Shown piece after piece: positions 36,426-44,793 of a stretch of 64,000 nt of DNA; position 1 is the first letter of the stretch; each line of letters starts with the position of its first letter. Location: the NCBI GenBank assembly GCA_963803575.1, contig CAWDMW010000002.1, positions 1,488,001 through 1,552,000 of the forward strand, read 5' to 3'. Source of the stretch: CAWDMW01 sp963803575. GTDB lineage: Bacteria; Pseudomonadota; Alphaproteobacteria; Rickettsiales; UBA998. A program made the translations under genes and the position numbers. The notes under the pieces are model-generated. The model did not search any database. It saw nothing but the letters and a program-made list of their open reading frames with translations, and had not been told where the DNA came from.

Positions 36426-36467
36426 AAATCTCAACAGAACCTAGTTAAGCAGCACTTCTTCAAAACC

Positions 36468-36501
36468 CTGTCATTAAAATGTAACAATGAACTCTTATAA
36501 T
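36468..36501 (+). promoter_or_regulatory. PhoB box and -10 element, second occurrence
   Basis: CTGTCAT (36468-36474), TAAA, ATGTAAC (36479-36485), 10 bp, then TATAAT (36496-36501). The layout and spacing are the same as at 29781-29814, with the first half-site and linker identical and a weaker second half-site. It starts 26 bp after the right end of IS5 copy 2, so the element stopped just short of the promoter. Confidence 0.8.
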
Positions 36502-36539
36502 AGGTACAACGAATTATAATCCATGAGGCACTCAAAACA

Positions 36540-37127
36540 ATGGCACAGCAGGAACATACAGCTCTCAAAGTAGCAGGCAGCACGGTTGCAGGGACAACTG
36601 CGGGTGCTGTCACTGCCGGAGTGCTGGCAAATAACTGGACAAATCAGCAAAGCATTAAAGGAATGGTTGATGGTACAGGCGTTATGATAAGTGGTGCTGC
36701 CGAGTCAGTAAAACAAGGATTCACCAACGTTGCTAACCGTATTAGTGAAAAAGCACCTGAAGCAACAGAGGCGGTCAGTTCTGAAGCAGCAGAAACGGCA
36801 AAAGCCACATTTGGCGATAAAGCGAAAAATGTAGCTGACTGGGCAGCTCAAAAAGGGGAGGGCGTTACAGGGTATGTTAAGGAAGGCTTGCAAACGACAA
36901 AGGAAAACTTTGGTAATCTAAGCGGTCGCGATCAGGCATTAATTGTAGGTGCAGCCGCTCTTACAACTGCTATTGTATCTTCCGTAGCGTTTAATAAGAT
37001 GAGTCAAAGCGAGCAGCAGGAACAACAAGCCAAGCCAGACCCCAAAACAGTGTTGGCAGATAAAACCATGCAGCTTGAGGGACGTATTGCTGATCTGGAA
37101 AAAGGTATGGTTATTCAAAATGGATAA
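36540..37127 (+). CDS. Unknown helical protein under a Pho box
   Basis: A 195-residue protein. A small-residue N-terminal segment (STVAGTTAGAVTAGVLA) is followed by Ala/Glu/Lys-rich amphipathic repeats (about 50-125: ISEKAPEATEAVSSEAAETA, FGDKAKNVADWAAQKGEGV), a hydrophobic helix (IVGAAALTTAIVSSVAF, about 135-152) and a C-terminal coiled coil. The middle resembles YtjA- or LEA-like repeats but no family is certain. It shares no clear homology with the other Pho-box gene (29842). Likely membrane-attached and phosphate-starvation induced; function unknown. Confidence 0.7.
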   Translation: MAQQEHTALKVAGSTVAGTTAGAVTAGVLANNWTNQQSIKGMVDGTGVMISGAAESVKQGFTNVANRISEKAPEATEAVSSEAAETAKATFGDKAKNVADWAAQKGEGVTGYVKEGLQTTKENFGNLSGRDQALIVGAAALTTAIVSSVAFNKMSQSEQQEQQAKPDPKTVLADKTMQLEGRIADLEKGMVIQNG

Positions 37128-37134
37128 CGCTGCC

Positions 37135-37797
37135 TTAAGTATTATCCTTCAGTAATTTGCCGTGGTGTAGCTCCATCACGGGGTGTTCAAATTCTTTCAA
37201 TAACGATGCATCATGTGTGGCAATCATAATGGTTGCACCCTGTTGATTTAATGCTTCAAACAAATGCATGACTTTTCGGCTTAATTCTGGGTCAAGATTT
37301 CCTGTTGGTTCATCTGCAACAATAAGTGCGGGGTTATTAATGACTGCTCTTGCAATAGCCACGCGCTGTTTTTCGCCTCCAGATAGAACGGACGGGTAAG
37401 CATGGCGGTATTTTTCCATATGAATCCAGTTCAGCAATTCCTCCACTTTTTTGTGATACCGCGTTTGCGACATACCCATTAATTTTTGTGGTAATGCAAT
37501 ATTATCCTCTACTGTCAAATGATCCAGTAAACGATAATTCTGATAGACGCACCCAATACGCCTCCTAAGCAAGGGAAGAATATCCTTATTCAACGTCATT
37601 GCATCCTGCCCAAACATCACCAGTTTACCATTAGACGGACGCAGGTTGAGGCTTAAAACATTTAGCAATGTTGTTTTTCCAGCCCCACTTGCGCCTGTAA
37701 GGAAATAGAATCCACCCTGACGTAGTTTAAATGACACTGCTTTAAGCACTTCAGTACCAGGCGGATAGGTTTGGCTAATGTCTTCACAGATAATCAT
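37135..37797 (-). CDS. ftsE: Cell-division ATP-binding protein FtsE
   Basis: A 220-residue ABC ATPase that with FtsX controls septal peptidoglycan hydrolases. Walker A GASGAGKTTLLNVLSL, Q-loop CVYQNYRLLDHLTVEDN, signature VLSGGEKQRVAIARAV, Walker B LIVADEPTGNLDP and switch His in IATHD are all intact. ftsX normally follows directly; here the 3' neighbour is a convergent Pho-box gene and an IS5 copy, so the partner is missing from this place. Confidence 0.93.
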   Translation of the reverse strand: MIICEDISQTYPPGTEVLKAVSFKLRQGGFYFLTGASGAGKTTLLNVLSLNLRPSNGKLVMFGQDAMTLNKDILPLLRRRIGCVYQNYRLLDHLTVEDNIALPQKLMGMSQTRYHKKVEELLNWIHMEKYRHAYPSVLSGGEKQRVAIARAVINNPALIVADEPTGNLDPELSRKVMHLFEALNQQGATIMIATHDASLLKEFEHPVMELHHGKLLKDNT

Positions 37798-37921
37798 ATT
37801 GTAAGGGTGCGTAACGTGTTATGTAAGTTTCATGCGTAGAGTAAAACAGGAATGCTACAGAGGCAACCCCATTTTATGATTTACTTTTATGGTAAAGTGA
37901 TTAGGTTAGGAACTACTAGTT

Positions 37922-38809
37922 ATGAATGATAAGCGTTTAACCTGCCCCAATTGTGCCAGCGTCTTTCGTGTGTCTGCTGATGCAGTAGGTGATGAAGGAA
38001 GAGAAGTGCGTTGCTCCTTTTGTTCCTATAGCTGGCTGGCAAACAGGCTGGATTTGCACGATGCAGATGATGAGACAATAGCTTCTCAAGGAACCATCGA
38101 CATTGTAGTGGATGAAGAGCCAGGCGAAAACTTGCTGTCTGCATCTATGAGCGAAGACAATACCGATCTGGATAGTGATTCGGACTTAGATAGTGATACG
38201 CCACCACCAGACATAGATATTCAGCAGGAAACAGAGGTAGAACCCGATCATTCTGATACGTCTGAACTGGATAATCTTCCGCCAGCGTTTCATCAGTCAC
38301 TTTTTACGCCATCTGTAGTGGACGACTCTGAACAGAAGGAAGAGCTAGAGCAAAGAAATAAAACCATCATTGTTATGTTAAGCATCGCTAATGTGATATC
38401 TCTGCTGGTGTTGGTAGGAGCCACATCATTGGTTTTCCGTGACACGATTTTAAATGCGGTACCCGAAATGCATAGTTTGTATGAATCAGCAGGTTACGCT
38501 TCCACCCGTAATGTCGAAATGGCCAATATTGCATTCACACAAAAAGAGCGCGGTAAAAATACCGAGTTTCGTATCAAAGGTGATATAGTGAATCGCGGAA
38601 GCAATACATCTATTGTGCCATCCATTCGTGCAAGGCTTTACGATAAGGACGGAAACACGTTAGAAGAATGGATGATGGAATCAGAAGGCACAATTCCTGC
38701 TGGAGAGTCTACTGAGTTTGATGCGCGTAGTTTTAAAACAGATTCGGATAAACGGCATATACTTACATTAGACATTGGAAGTGAATCAGAGCTGAATTTC
38801 AGGGAATAG
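37922..38809 (+). CDS. Zinc-ribbon (MJ0042) membrane protein
   Basis: A 295-residue protein with an N-terminal zinc ribbon: CPNC near residue 8-11 (RLTCPNCASVFRVSADAVGD) and CSFC near 31-34 (EVRCSFCSYSW). An acidic stretch (about 75-130: DLDSDSDLDSDTPPPD) is followed by one membrane helix (IIVMLSIANVISLLVLVGAT, about 142-162), and a C-terminal domain related to DUF3426 (FRIKGDIVNRGSNTSIVPSI) that ends GSESELNF. Such genes are often next to ftsE and hpt in alphaproteobacteria; the function is not established. Confidence 0.85.
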   Translation: MNDKRLTCPNCASVFRVSADAVGDEGREVRCSFCSYSWLANRLDLHDADDETIASQGTIDIVVDEEPGENLLSASMSEDNTDLDSDSDLDSDTPPPDIDIQQETEVEPDHSDTSELDNLPPAFHQSLFTPSVVDDSEQKEELEQRNKTIIVMLSIANVISLLVLVGATSLVFRDTILNAVPEMHSLYESAGYASTRNVEMANIAFTQKERGKNTEFRIKGDIVNRGSNTSIVPSIRARLYDKDGNTLEEWMMESEGTIPAGESTEFDARSFKTDSDKRHILTLDIGSESELNFRE

Positions 38810-38811
38810 CC

Positions 38812-39372
38812 ATGATATCTGATAAGCCTGATGATTATCTATCTCCACCATTGCTGGATGTCCTCTATAATGAAACAACGATAAGCCTGAGAGTTCAGGA
38901 AATGGCACATCGTATTGTGCAGGATATGGGGGGTGATTGTACTGTTATTGCGCTGCTTAAGGGCAGTTTCGTATTTGCTGCTGATCTCGTACGTGCTATG
39001 CATGGCGCAGGATCTACCCCGCAAATAGATTTTATGACGCTTTCCAGCTATGGCTCTGGTCAAAAAAGTCGTGGTGCCGTGACAATTATACAGGATATAG
39101 CCTATCATCTGGGAAATAAGCCAGTGTTACTGGTAGATGATATTTTAGAATCAGGCCAAACGTTGCATAAAGCGGTGGAACTGCTCAAACAGAAAGGAGC
39201 GGGTAACATATCTGTTTGTGTGTTGCTGGATAAACCGGGCAAGCGTATACAGCCTATGGAAGCAGATTATGTGGGATTCACAGTACCTGATCGTTTTGTA
39301 GTTGGGTACGGGCTGGACTATGCCGGATATTACCGTGAGCTTCCTTTTATCGGTGCCATGCCACTATCGTGA
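38812..39372 (+). CDS. hpt: Hypoxanthine phosphoribosyltransferase
   Basis: A 186-residue purine salvage enzyme converting hypoxanthine (and usually guanine) with PRPP to IMP/GMP. LLKGSFVFAADLVRAM, FMTLSSYGSGQKSRG and the PRPP-binding VLLVDDILESGQTLHKAVEL are all present, with DRFVVGYGLDYAGYYRELP near the end. Starts 2 bp after the zinc-ribbon gene, so co-transcribed. Confidence 0.95.
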   Translation: MISDKPDDYLSPPLLDVLYNETTISLRVQEMAHRIVQDMGGDCTVIALLKGSFVFAADLVRAMHGAGSTPQIDFMTLSSYGSGQKSRGAVTIIQDIAYHLGNKPVLLVDDILESGQTLHKAVELLKQKGAGNISVCVLLDKPGKRIQPMEADYVGFTVPDRFVVGYGLDYAGYYRELPFIGAMPLS

Positions 39373-39385
39373 AATACGCGCTACC

Positions 39386-39413
39386 TGATGTAATCTTCAT
39401 ATAACTTACATCA
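39386..39413. promoter_or_regulatory. Inverted repeat before sspB
   Basis: TGATGTAA (39386-39393) and TTACATCA (39406-39413) form a perfect 8-bp inverted repeat with 12 bp between, 68 bp before the sspB start. It looks like a dimeric regulator site; no regulator can be named. Confidence 0.35.
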
Positions 39414-39480
39414 AGCATTAATAATACTATGCTATGATAATATCACTTGAAACAAACTGTAAATAGGCTAAGTTAGCTAT

Positions 39481-39987
39481 ATGGATAATGACATGCACAA
39501 TGATTATAATTACGGCGTATTAGTGGATGAAGCTATGCGTGGGGTGGTACGCAAAGTGTTATCCCAGGTGAATGCGGATGGCCTGGAAGGAGAGCATCAT
39601 TTTTACCTTTCCTTTAACACGCAATACCCTGGCGTACAAATTTCACCGCGCCTTCAAACAGAATACCCTGAAGAAATGACTATTGTGGTTCAGCATCAGT
39701 TTTGGGATCTGGAAGTGACACAACAATATTTCTCTATCATGTTAAGCTTCAATAACACACCGGAAAAGCTGGTGGTTCCGTTTGATGCGCTGACGTCTTT
39801 TGCCGACCCTAGTGTCCGATTCGGTCTACAGTTTCATGCAAAGCCTGACACAGATGAAGTCGCACGCGAATTATTGCGTGAAGATTCACATGTTGCCTCA
39901 TTTGAGGATGATAACACAGTTGGTAATGGTGAATCTAGCGACAGTAATAATGTGATTTCATTGGATATGTTTCGAAAGAATAGTTGA
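39481..39987 (+). CDS. sspB: Alpha-type SspB, ClpXP adaptor
   Basis: A 168-residue protein of the alphaproteobacterial SspB type, which delivers ssrA-tagged proteins to the ClpXP protease. Signature segments: VLVDEAMRGVVRKVLSQVNA, EGEHHFYLSFNTQYPGVQIS, YPEEMTIVVQHQFWDLEVTQ and VPFDALTSFADPSVRFGLQF. The C-terminus ends in NVISLDMFRKN, the ClpX-binding type tail. Length fits the alpha-type family. Confidence 0.92.
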   Translation: MDNDMHNDYNYGVLVDEAMRGVVRKVLSQVNADGLEGEHHFYLSFNTQYPGVQISPRLQTEYPEEMTIVVQHQFWDLEVTQQYFSIMLSFNNTPEKLVVPFDALTSFADPSVRFGLQFHAKPDTDEVARELLREDSHVASFEDDNTVGNGESSDSNNVISLDMFRKNS

Positions 39988-40052
39988 TTGGTATTGATTA
40001 ATTCTCATGTACTACACTCAATAGAGTTGCTTTTTTATACTTAGGTACAGTA

Positions 40053-40295
40053 ATGGATTATTTCGAGAACTTCCAATCTTACACAGATGTTGGTGTTGAA
40101 GTTGTTGAACAGTTAAAACGAGCTAAGTTAGGGTTTTTTGAAAACGCTGATGCTGCTGAGAGATCAGAATTTGATCTTGAGGACAAGACTTTGGCTGCTT
40201 TTTATGAACAACTAGCGAAGAATTATCGCGATGAATGCAAGATTCTTATGGAAAACGAAGTTAGACGGCAATTTGATATTGCCCTCTGTAACTAA
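40053..40295 (+). CDS. Small hypothetical protein
   Basis: An 80-residue acidic helical protein (DVGVEVVEQLKRAKLGFFEN, FDLEDKTLAAFYEQLAKNYR). Its base composition is more A/T-rich than the neighbouring genes. It is followed by a strong terminator (40312-40352), which supports a transcribed unit. A weak TAGG precedes the ATG. No family recognised. Confidence 0.5.
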   Translation: MDYFENFQSYTDVGVEVVEQLKRAKLGFFENADAAERSEFDLEDKTLAAFYEQLAKNYRDECKILMENEVRRQFDIALCN

Positions 40296-40311
40296 AACCT
40301 CGCTTAGACAT

Positions 40312-40352
40312 AATCCCATCGTTTCTCCAACAGAATCATGGGATTCTTTTTT
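40312..40352 (+). terminator. Rho-independent terminator
   Basis: AATCCCAT (40312-40319) pairs perfectly with ATGGGATT (40338-40345), followed by CTTTTTT. It ends the unit of the 80-residue gene and shows that an ATG at 40338 is part of the stem and not the ridA start. Confidence 0.85.
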
Positions 40353-40415
40353 GCGCTTGCTCTTGTTATCCGTACGATATATCTAAAAACTAACCAGATA
40401 AAGAGATGCTTCCCT

Positions 40416-40772
40416 ATGACTATCACTCGTTACCGTACCAACCAAAAACTAAGCCGTATTGTTGTTCATAACGGTATGGTCTATTTGTGTGGACAGGTGG
40501 CATCGGATTATAGCGGTGATATTACCGAGCAGACCCAACAAACATTAGCGCGTATTGATGAGCATCTGCAAGAAGCAGGAACTGACAAAACACATATGCT
40601 CTCAGCCGTGGTGTATGTTAAAGAAACTTCAAATATAGCTGACATGAATGCGGTATGGAATGAATGGCTTAAAGACTGCCAGCCGCCAGCACGCACATGT
40701 GTATGTGCCAAGATGGCAAATGATGATATTTTAGTAGAAATTACGGTAACAGCAGCGCTGCCTTCACACTAA
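40416..40772 (+). CDS. RidA-family protein
   Basis: A 118-residue protein of the YjgF/RidA family, which hydrolyses reactive enamine/imine intermediates from amino-acid metabolism. VVHNGMVYLCGQVASDYSGD, LARIDEHLQEAGTDKTHM and CQPPARTCVCAKMANDDILV (with the conserved Arg in PPARTC) fit the family. I choose ATG 40416, after the terminator, over 40338, which lies inside its stem. It overlaps the 3' end of convergent parE by 4 bp. Confidence 0.88.
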   Translation: MTITRYRTNQKLSRIVVHNGMVYLCGQVASDYSGDITEQTQQTLARIDEHLQEAGTDKTHMLSAVVYVKETSNIADMNAVWNEWLKDCQPPARTCVCAKMANDDILVEITVTAALPSH

Positions 40773-42757
40773 ATATCTAGTGATTCCAGCAGATCATTGC
40801 CGCGCGTTTCGGTTTGCTCCTGAATAAAGCGAAAGCGCAATTCCGGTTTTTTACCCATTAATGCATGTACTTGCGTATCAGTAATATCAGCTTCACCTTC
40901 AGGAATCATGACACGCAATAAGATGCGGTTGCCTTTCGTCATGGTGGTTTCTTTCAATTGTGCTGGTGTCATCTCTCCAAGCCCTTTAAAACGCCCAACA
41001 TCTATGTTACCCCGTTGCTTTTCAAGCTTTTTCAGTAGCTTATCTTTAGCCACATCATCAACAGGGTAGTAATGCTGCTTGTTATGCGTCACGCGATAAA
41101 GCGGGGGTTGTGCAATATAGAGGCGGCCAGCATTAACTAATTCAGGAAGTTCCTGATAAAAGAAGGTCATAAGCAGTGAAGCAATATGTGCGCCGTCTAC
41201 ATCTGCATCAGTCATGATAATCACTTTCTCATAGCGCAGTGCATCCAAATCAAAATGTTTACCGCTCCCACACCCTAGCGCCAGAAACATATCAGAAATT
41301 TCTTGATTGGTGCCAACCTTCTCGCGCGTGGCACTGGCAACATTCAGAATTTTCCCGCGCAGGGGCAAAATGGCCTGCGTTTTACGATCACGTGCTTGCT
41401 TAGCAGAACCACCGGCAGAATCTCCTTCTACCAGATAAATTTCCGTGCCCTCGGCACTATCATTAGCGCAGTCAGTTAGCTTACCGGGCAAACGCAATTT
41501 TTGGGTAACGCTTTTGCGGTTAACTTCACGCTGTTTTTTACGTGATAACCGTTCTTCCATTCGGTTGCTGATATGTTCCAGCAACGCTCCGGCATTCACC
41601 GTATCAGCCGTCAGCCAATGATCGAACATATCACGCATTCCGGTTTCCACTAATCGTGCAGCATCGGCGGTGACAAGCTTTTCTTTGGTCTGTCCCTGAA
41701 ATTGCGGTTCACTGATAAACACAGAAATCACCGCATATGCCCCACCCATCACATCATCAGCAGTGATGGAAGCAGTTTTTTTATGGCCAGACATATCACC
41801 ATACGCTTTAATTGCTTTAGTAATGACTGCCCTTAGCCCTGTCTCATGTGTGCCGCCCTGAGGGGTGACGATCGTATTGCAATAACTTTTAATGCAGGCT
41901 TCTTCGTCTTGCGGCCAGGCAACTGCCCATTCCATACGACCGCGCTTTTCTGGCAAATCCACCTGACCTGCACTGATTTTTCCGATCACTGGCCGATTAC
42001 TCAGCTCCGCTTGCAAGAAGTCCTGCAAACCATTAGGGTAATGCAAAGTTGCCTGATGCGGCGTAGTCGAGCCTTCCACCATTTCTGGCGGACATTGCCA
42101 ATGTATCTTTACGCCTTTATACAGATATGCTTTAGAGCGAACAAACTGAAACATCCGCGATGGCCGAAATCGGTGGTTGCCAAAAATCTCTGTATCAGGA
42201 ACAAAGGTGATACTGGTACCCCTGCGATTGGGCGCATTACCAACGGTTTCAATCGCACCCAGCACATCTCCACGACTATAATGTTGCTGATAGAGCGTTT
42301 TATCACGTGCAATTTCAACTGTTAACTCAGACGAAAGCGCATTGACCACAGAAATGCCCACGCCATGCAATCCCCCGGATGTTTCATAAACGTTGGTTGA
42401 GAATTTCCCGCCAGCATGAAGCGTTGTCATAATCACTTCTAACGCCGATTTATCTGGATATTTTGGATGCGGATCCACAGGGATGCCTCGCCCATTATCT
42501 TTCACGGTTAAGCGGTTATCTGTGTTTAATACCACATCAATGCGATTCGCATAGCCTGCAACAGCTTCATCCATTGCATTATCAAACACTTCACTAAGCA
42601 GGTGATGCAGCGCATGTTCATCCGTACCACCAATATACATGCCCGGGCGGCGGCGTACTGGTTCCAGCCCTTCCAACACCTCAATGTCATCAGCCGTGTA
42701 GCTATGTGAAGCAGGTGAAGAAGCAGGAGAGTTACTAAATAAATCGCTATCGGTCAT
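40769..42757 (-). CDS. parE: DNA topoisomerase IV subunit B
   Basis: The 662-residue ATPase subunit that unlinks daughter chromosomes. GHKL ATPase (EVFDNAMDEAVAGYANRIDV, KDNGRGIPVDPHPKYPDKSA, GGLHGVGISVVNALS), then TOPRIM (EIYLVEGDSAGGSAKQARDR and IMTDADVDGAHIASLL) and the C-terminal FKGLGEMTPAQLKETTM motif. Length and RRPGMYIGGTDEHALHHLLS favour ParE over GyrB. parC is not in the window. Confidence 0.95.
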   Translation of the reverse strand: MTDSDLFSNSPASSPASHSYTADDIEVLEGLEPVRRRPGMYIGGTDEHALHHLLSEVFDNAMDEAVAGYANRIDVVLNTDNRLTVKDNGRGIPVDPHPKYPDKSALEVIMTTLHAGGKFSTNVYETSGGLHGVGISVVNALSSELTVEIARDKTLYQQHYSRGDVLGAIETVGNAPNRRGTSITFVPDTEIFGNHRFRPSRMFQFVRSKAYLYKGVKIHWQCPPEMVEGSTTPHQATLHYPNGLQDFLQAELSNRPVIGKISAGQVDLPEKRGRMEWAVAWPQDEEACIKSYCNTIVTPQGGTHETGLRAVITKAIKAYGDMSGHKKTASITADDVMGGAYAVISVFISEPQFQGQTKEKLVTADAARLVETGMRDMFDHWLTADTVNAGALLEHISNRMEERLSRKKQREVNRKSVTQKLRLPGKLTDCANDSAEGTEIYLVEGDSAGGSAKQARDRKTQAILPLRGKILNVASATREKVGTNQEISDMFLALGCGSGKHFDLDALRYEKVIIMTDADVDGAHIASLLMTFFYQELPELVNAGRLYIAQPPLYRVTHNKQHYYPVDDVAKDKLLKKLEKQRGNIDVGRFKGLGEMTPAQLKETTMTKGNRILLRVMIPEGEADITDTQVHALMGKKPELRFRFIQEQTETRGNDLLESLDI

Positions 42758-42793
42758 GGCAGCAATATAAGCAAATACGCAGTGAAAAGCGAA

Positions 42794-43840
42794 TTAATAA
42801 CGCACAGAAAGCGTCAGCGCACCGTACTGATCTATTTCTTCCTGCTGTTCAAACTCTTCGGTCATAATCACATGCGTGTAACCAAGTCTGACACGAGAGA
42901 ATGTTACCACGCCACCAAATTGTAATGAGCCAACCCACGGTTCGCGCTCAACACTATGGCTGTCTTTGTACGTGTTTCCATCGAGGAAGATATTATGCGC
43001 AACACCGCGTCCTTCTACGCCAGCAAACAAATATCCCCCTATTGCTTGCGTTGGAATATAGAAATCCGACCCTGGCAGACTTGGACGTATACGAGGCGGG
43101 CCATAATCTGCGGGCAGGTCAAATCCGACACGTAGTGTGGCCCCCGCCGCTGCTTGCGTGAACACATTTCCTACGCTACCGCCAAGGTGAGGGGTGACGT
43201 CTATGCCCAAACCAAACGGAGAGAGTTGCCAGATGCCACGCCATTTACGCTCATAACTTAGCATAATAGCAGGCTCATCTTTTAACTGATTATCCCAGCC
43301 TTTAGGGTCTGGTGAGTCTACCCACTTGTGAATCCTTTTTTGCACCGGTTTCCCCAGTGCCGATTCCCCTACAATTCCCAGCGACAATTCCAGATTATCC
43401 AAGCGGTAACCTGTGTCAGAGGTTAAGCCAATATTCCCGTAAAGCCATCCGGCATAGGGGCGGTCTTCACGTATGAGTGCTGATGTGCTAATGTTTTGTG
43501 GAGTGAACATACTTTGCCCAAAACTCACACTAAAGCGCTTTCGCCCATGGCTGGCAAAAAGTGGCATGTAACTGACTGTATTATCCAGCCATTCAGGAAT
43601 AGCAGTTTCTGGTGAGAGGTAGGAAAAACGATTGCCGTTCGTGTAATGACGATCCGTTCCAGACCAAATGTCATTTTCCCATGCAATAGTATAAATGCCT
43701 AGATCATCTTTTTGTGGATGTGGATTTTTTGGTAGCTCATCCGAGAGAACGGATGTGCATATTAAGGCCGCCAGCATACCAAACGTGAGAAAAGAAAAGA
43801 GTCGAGCAATAATCATCTGACGCTTTGATATATCAATCAT
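42794..43840 (-). CDS. LpxR-family outer-membrane lipid A deacylase
   Basis: A protein of about 348 residues of the LpxR/DUF2219 family, outer-membrane beta barrels that remove the 3'-acyloxyacyl group of lipid A in some species. Signal segment ARLFSFLTFGMLAALICTSV, then IYTIAWENDIWSGTDRHYTN with GNRFSYLSPE (Asp/His and Asn residues as in the active site), and EDRPYAGWLYGNIGL, all family hallmarks. The start is uncertain: ATGs at 43840 and 43816 both keep the signal peptide; the first overlaps dksA by 8 bp. Actual lipid A activity is not proven by sequence. Confidence 0.85.
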   Translation of the reverse strand: MIDISKRQMIIARLFSFLTFGMLAALICTSVLSDELPKNPHPQKDDLGIYTIAWENDIWSGTDRHYTNGNRFSYLSPETAIPEWLDNTVSYMPLFASHGRKRFSVSFGQSMFTPQNISTSALIREDRPYAGWLYGNIGLTSDTGYRLDNLELSLGIVGESALGKPVQKRIHKWVDSPDPKGWDNQLKDEPAIMLSYERKWRGIWQLSPFGLGIDVTPHLGGSVGNVFTQAAAGATLRVGFDLPADYGPPRIRPSLPGSDFYIPTQAIGGYLFAGVEGRGVAHNIFLDGNTYKDSHSVEREPWVGSLQFGGVVTFSRVRLGYTHVIMTEEFEQQEEIDQYGALTLSVRY

Positions 43841-44255
43841 CGTCAGCGTATTGCTTTTCCATACGCTCATGACGTTCCTGCGCTTCAATCGTCATGGTTG
43901 CGACAGGACGTGCTTCCAACCTACGCACACCAATAGGGTCACCCGTTTCTTCGCAGTAACCGTAGTCACCTGTTTCAATACGGCGCATGGCCTGATCTAT
44001 TTTAGAGATCAGTTTCAAATAACGGTTACGGGTGCGTAACTCAACGCCAGCTTCGGTCTCCAGCGATGCACGGTCAGCAATATCTGCTTCATGCCAGTTT
44101 TCTTCTTTCAGGTGATTCATCGTATCGCGAGATTCACGCAACAAGTCATCACGCCAACGTTGGAGTTTCTGTCGAAAATACTCCACCTGTTGTGGATTCA
44201 TGTAATCTTCGTCTTCAGAAGGGGTATATCCTTCAGGTAATTCGATGCGAGCCAT
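43833..44255 (-). CDS. dksA: RNA polymerase-binding factor DksA
   Basis: A 140-residue stringent-response cofactor that enters the RNA polymerase secondary channel. Coiled-coil tip region EENWHEADIADRASLETEAG and the C-terminal YGYCEETGDPIGVRRLEARP match DksA. Only one cysteine remains of the usual four zinc ligands; this is common in alphaproteobacterial DksA. The DxxDxA tip (EADIADRA) needed for activity is intact. Confidence 0.93.
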   Translation of the reverse strand: MARIELPEGYTPSEDEDYMNPQQVEYFRQKLQRWRDDLLRESRDTMNHLKEENWHEADIADRASLETEAGVELRTRNRYLKLISKIDQAMRRIETGDYGYCEETGDPIGVRRLEARPVATMTIEAQERHERMEKQYADDD

Positions 44256-44334
44256 AGCTTGTCACTCCATTTAAATCAACGCCTTCATCCTTTATCGCAT
44301 AATAGGATGAACTGCAAGGTGCAAGCACCAATAA

Positions 44335-44724
44335 TTATGCTTCAAGCTGTAAATAACTGTGATCCGTGCAATAAAACTGCATTATGTCTGACTCACGATA
44401 ATAGGTAATCTGTTTTGTAGTATCGTCTGTTGTGCGAATAATATAGGTTCCGTCATGTTCCTGAAACATAATAACCTTGGCCATACCAATATCGGGATGA
44501 TTTTGCATCGCTTCTTTCAGACGGCGTTTACGTTCTTCTTTCGCTTTGCGAAGTATCGCTTCTTCTGTTTGCGGAATACGCACGGGCTGTTGCAGCATAG
44601 CAGATTTACGAACGGTTAAACCAGCGGCTAATTTGCCAGTATTGTAAATGTCGCTTGCCTGCTGGCCGTGATGTGGTAAGCCTGATCCTGCAATATCCAT
44701 TATGTCTGTATCCATTGATGCCAA
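44335..44724 (-). CDS. Hypothetical protein upstream of dksA
   Basis: A 129-residue protein. A flexible N-terminus (MDTDIMDIAGSGLPHHGQQA) is followed by a charged helix (EEAILRKAKEERKRRLKEAM) and a compact C-terminal part (MFQEHDGTYIIRTTDDTTKQ, YRESDIMQFYC). It lies upstream of dksA on the same strand and may be co-transcribed. No family recognised with confidence. Confidence 0.6.
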   Translation of the reverse strand: MASMDTDIMDIAGSGLPHHGQQASDIYNTGKLAAGLTVRKSAMLQQPVRIPQTEEAILRKAKEERKRRLKEAMQNHPDIGMAKVIMFQEHDGTYIIRTTDDTTKQITYYRESDIMQFYCTDHSYLQLEA

Positions 44725-44793
44725 TACTTCATTGGACTGAGTATACCAAACTAGTATAAAGAATAACTAAACAACCCAACATCTGCATCTATT

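Larger units (their letters stand above)
35614..36441 (+). mobile_element. IS5-family insertion sequence, copy 2
   Basis: An 828-bp copy of the element at 15056-15883, in opposite orientation, flanked by TA on each side. The left inverted repeat has one change (GGTTTTGTTGAG) against the right end. A handful of scattered substitutions distinguish the copies, for example an Arg codon where copy 1 has Ser. Confidence 0.92.

Noticed and set aside
40338..40415. An upstream ATG for the RidA gene.
   Set aside because: It forms part of the stem of a strong terminator, and the added residues do not fit the family.
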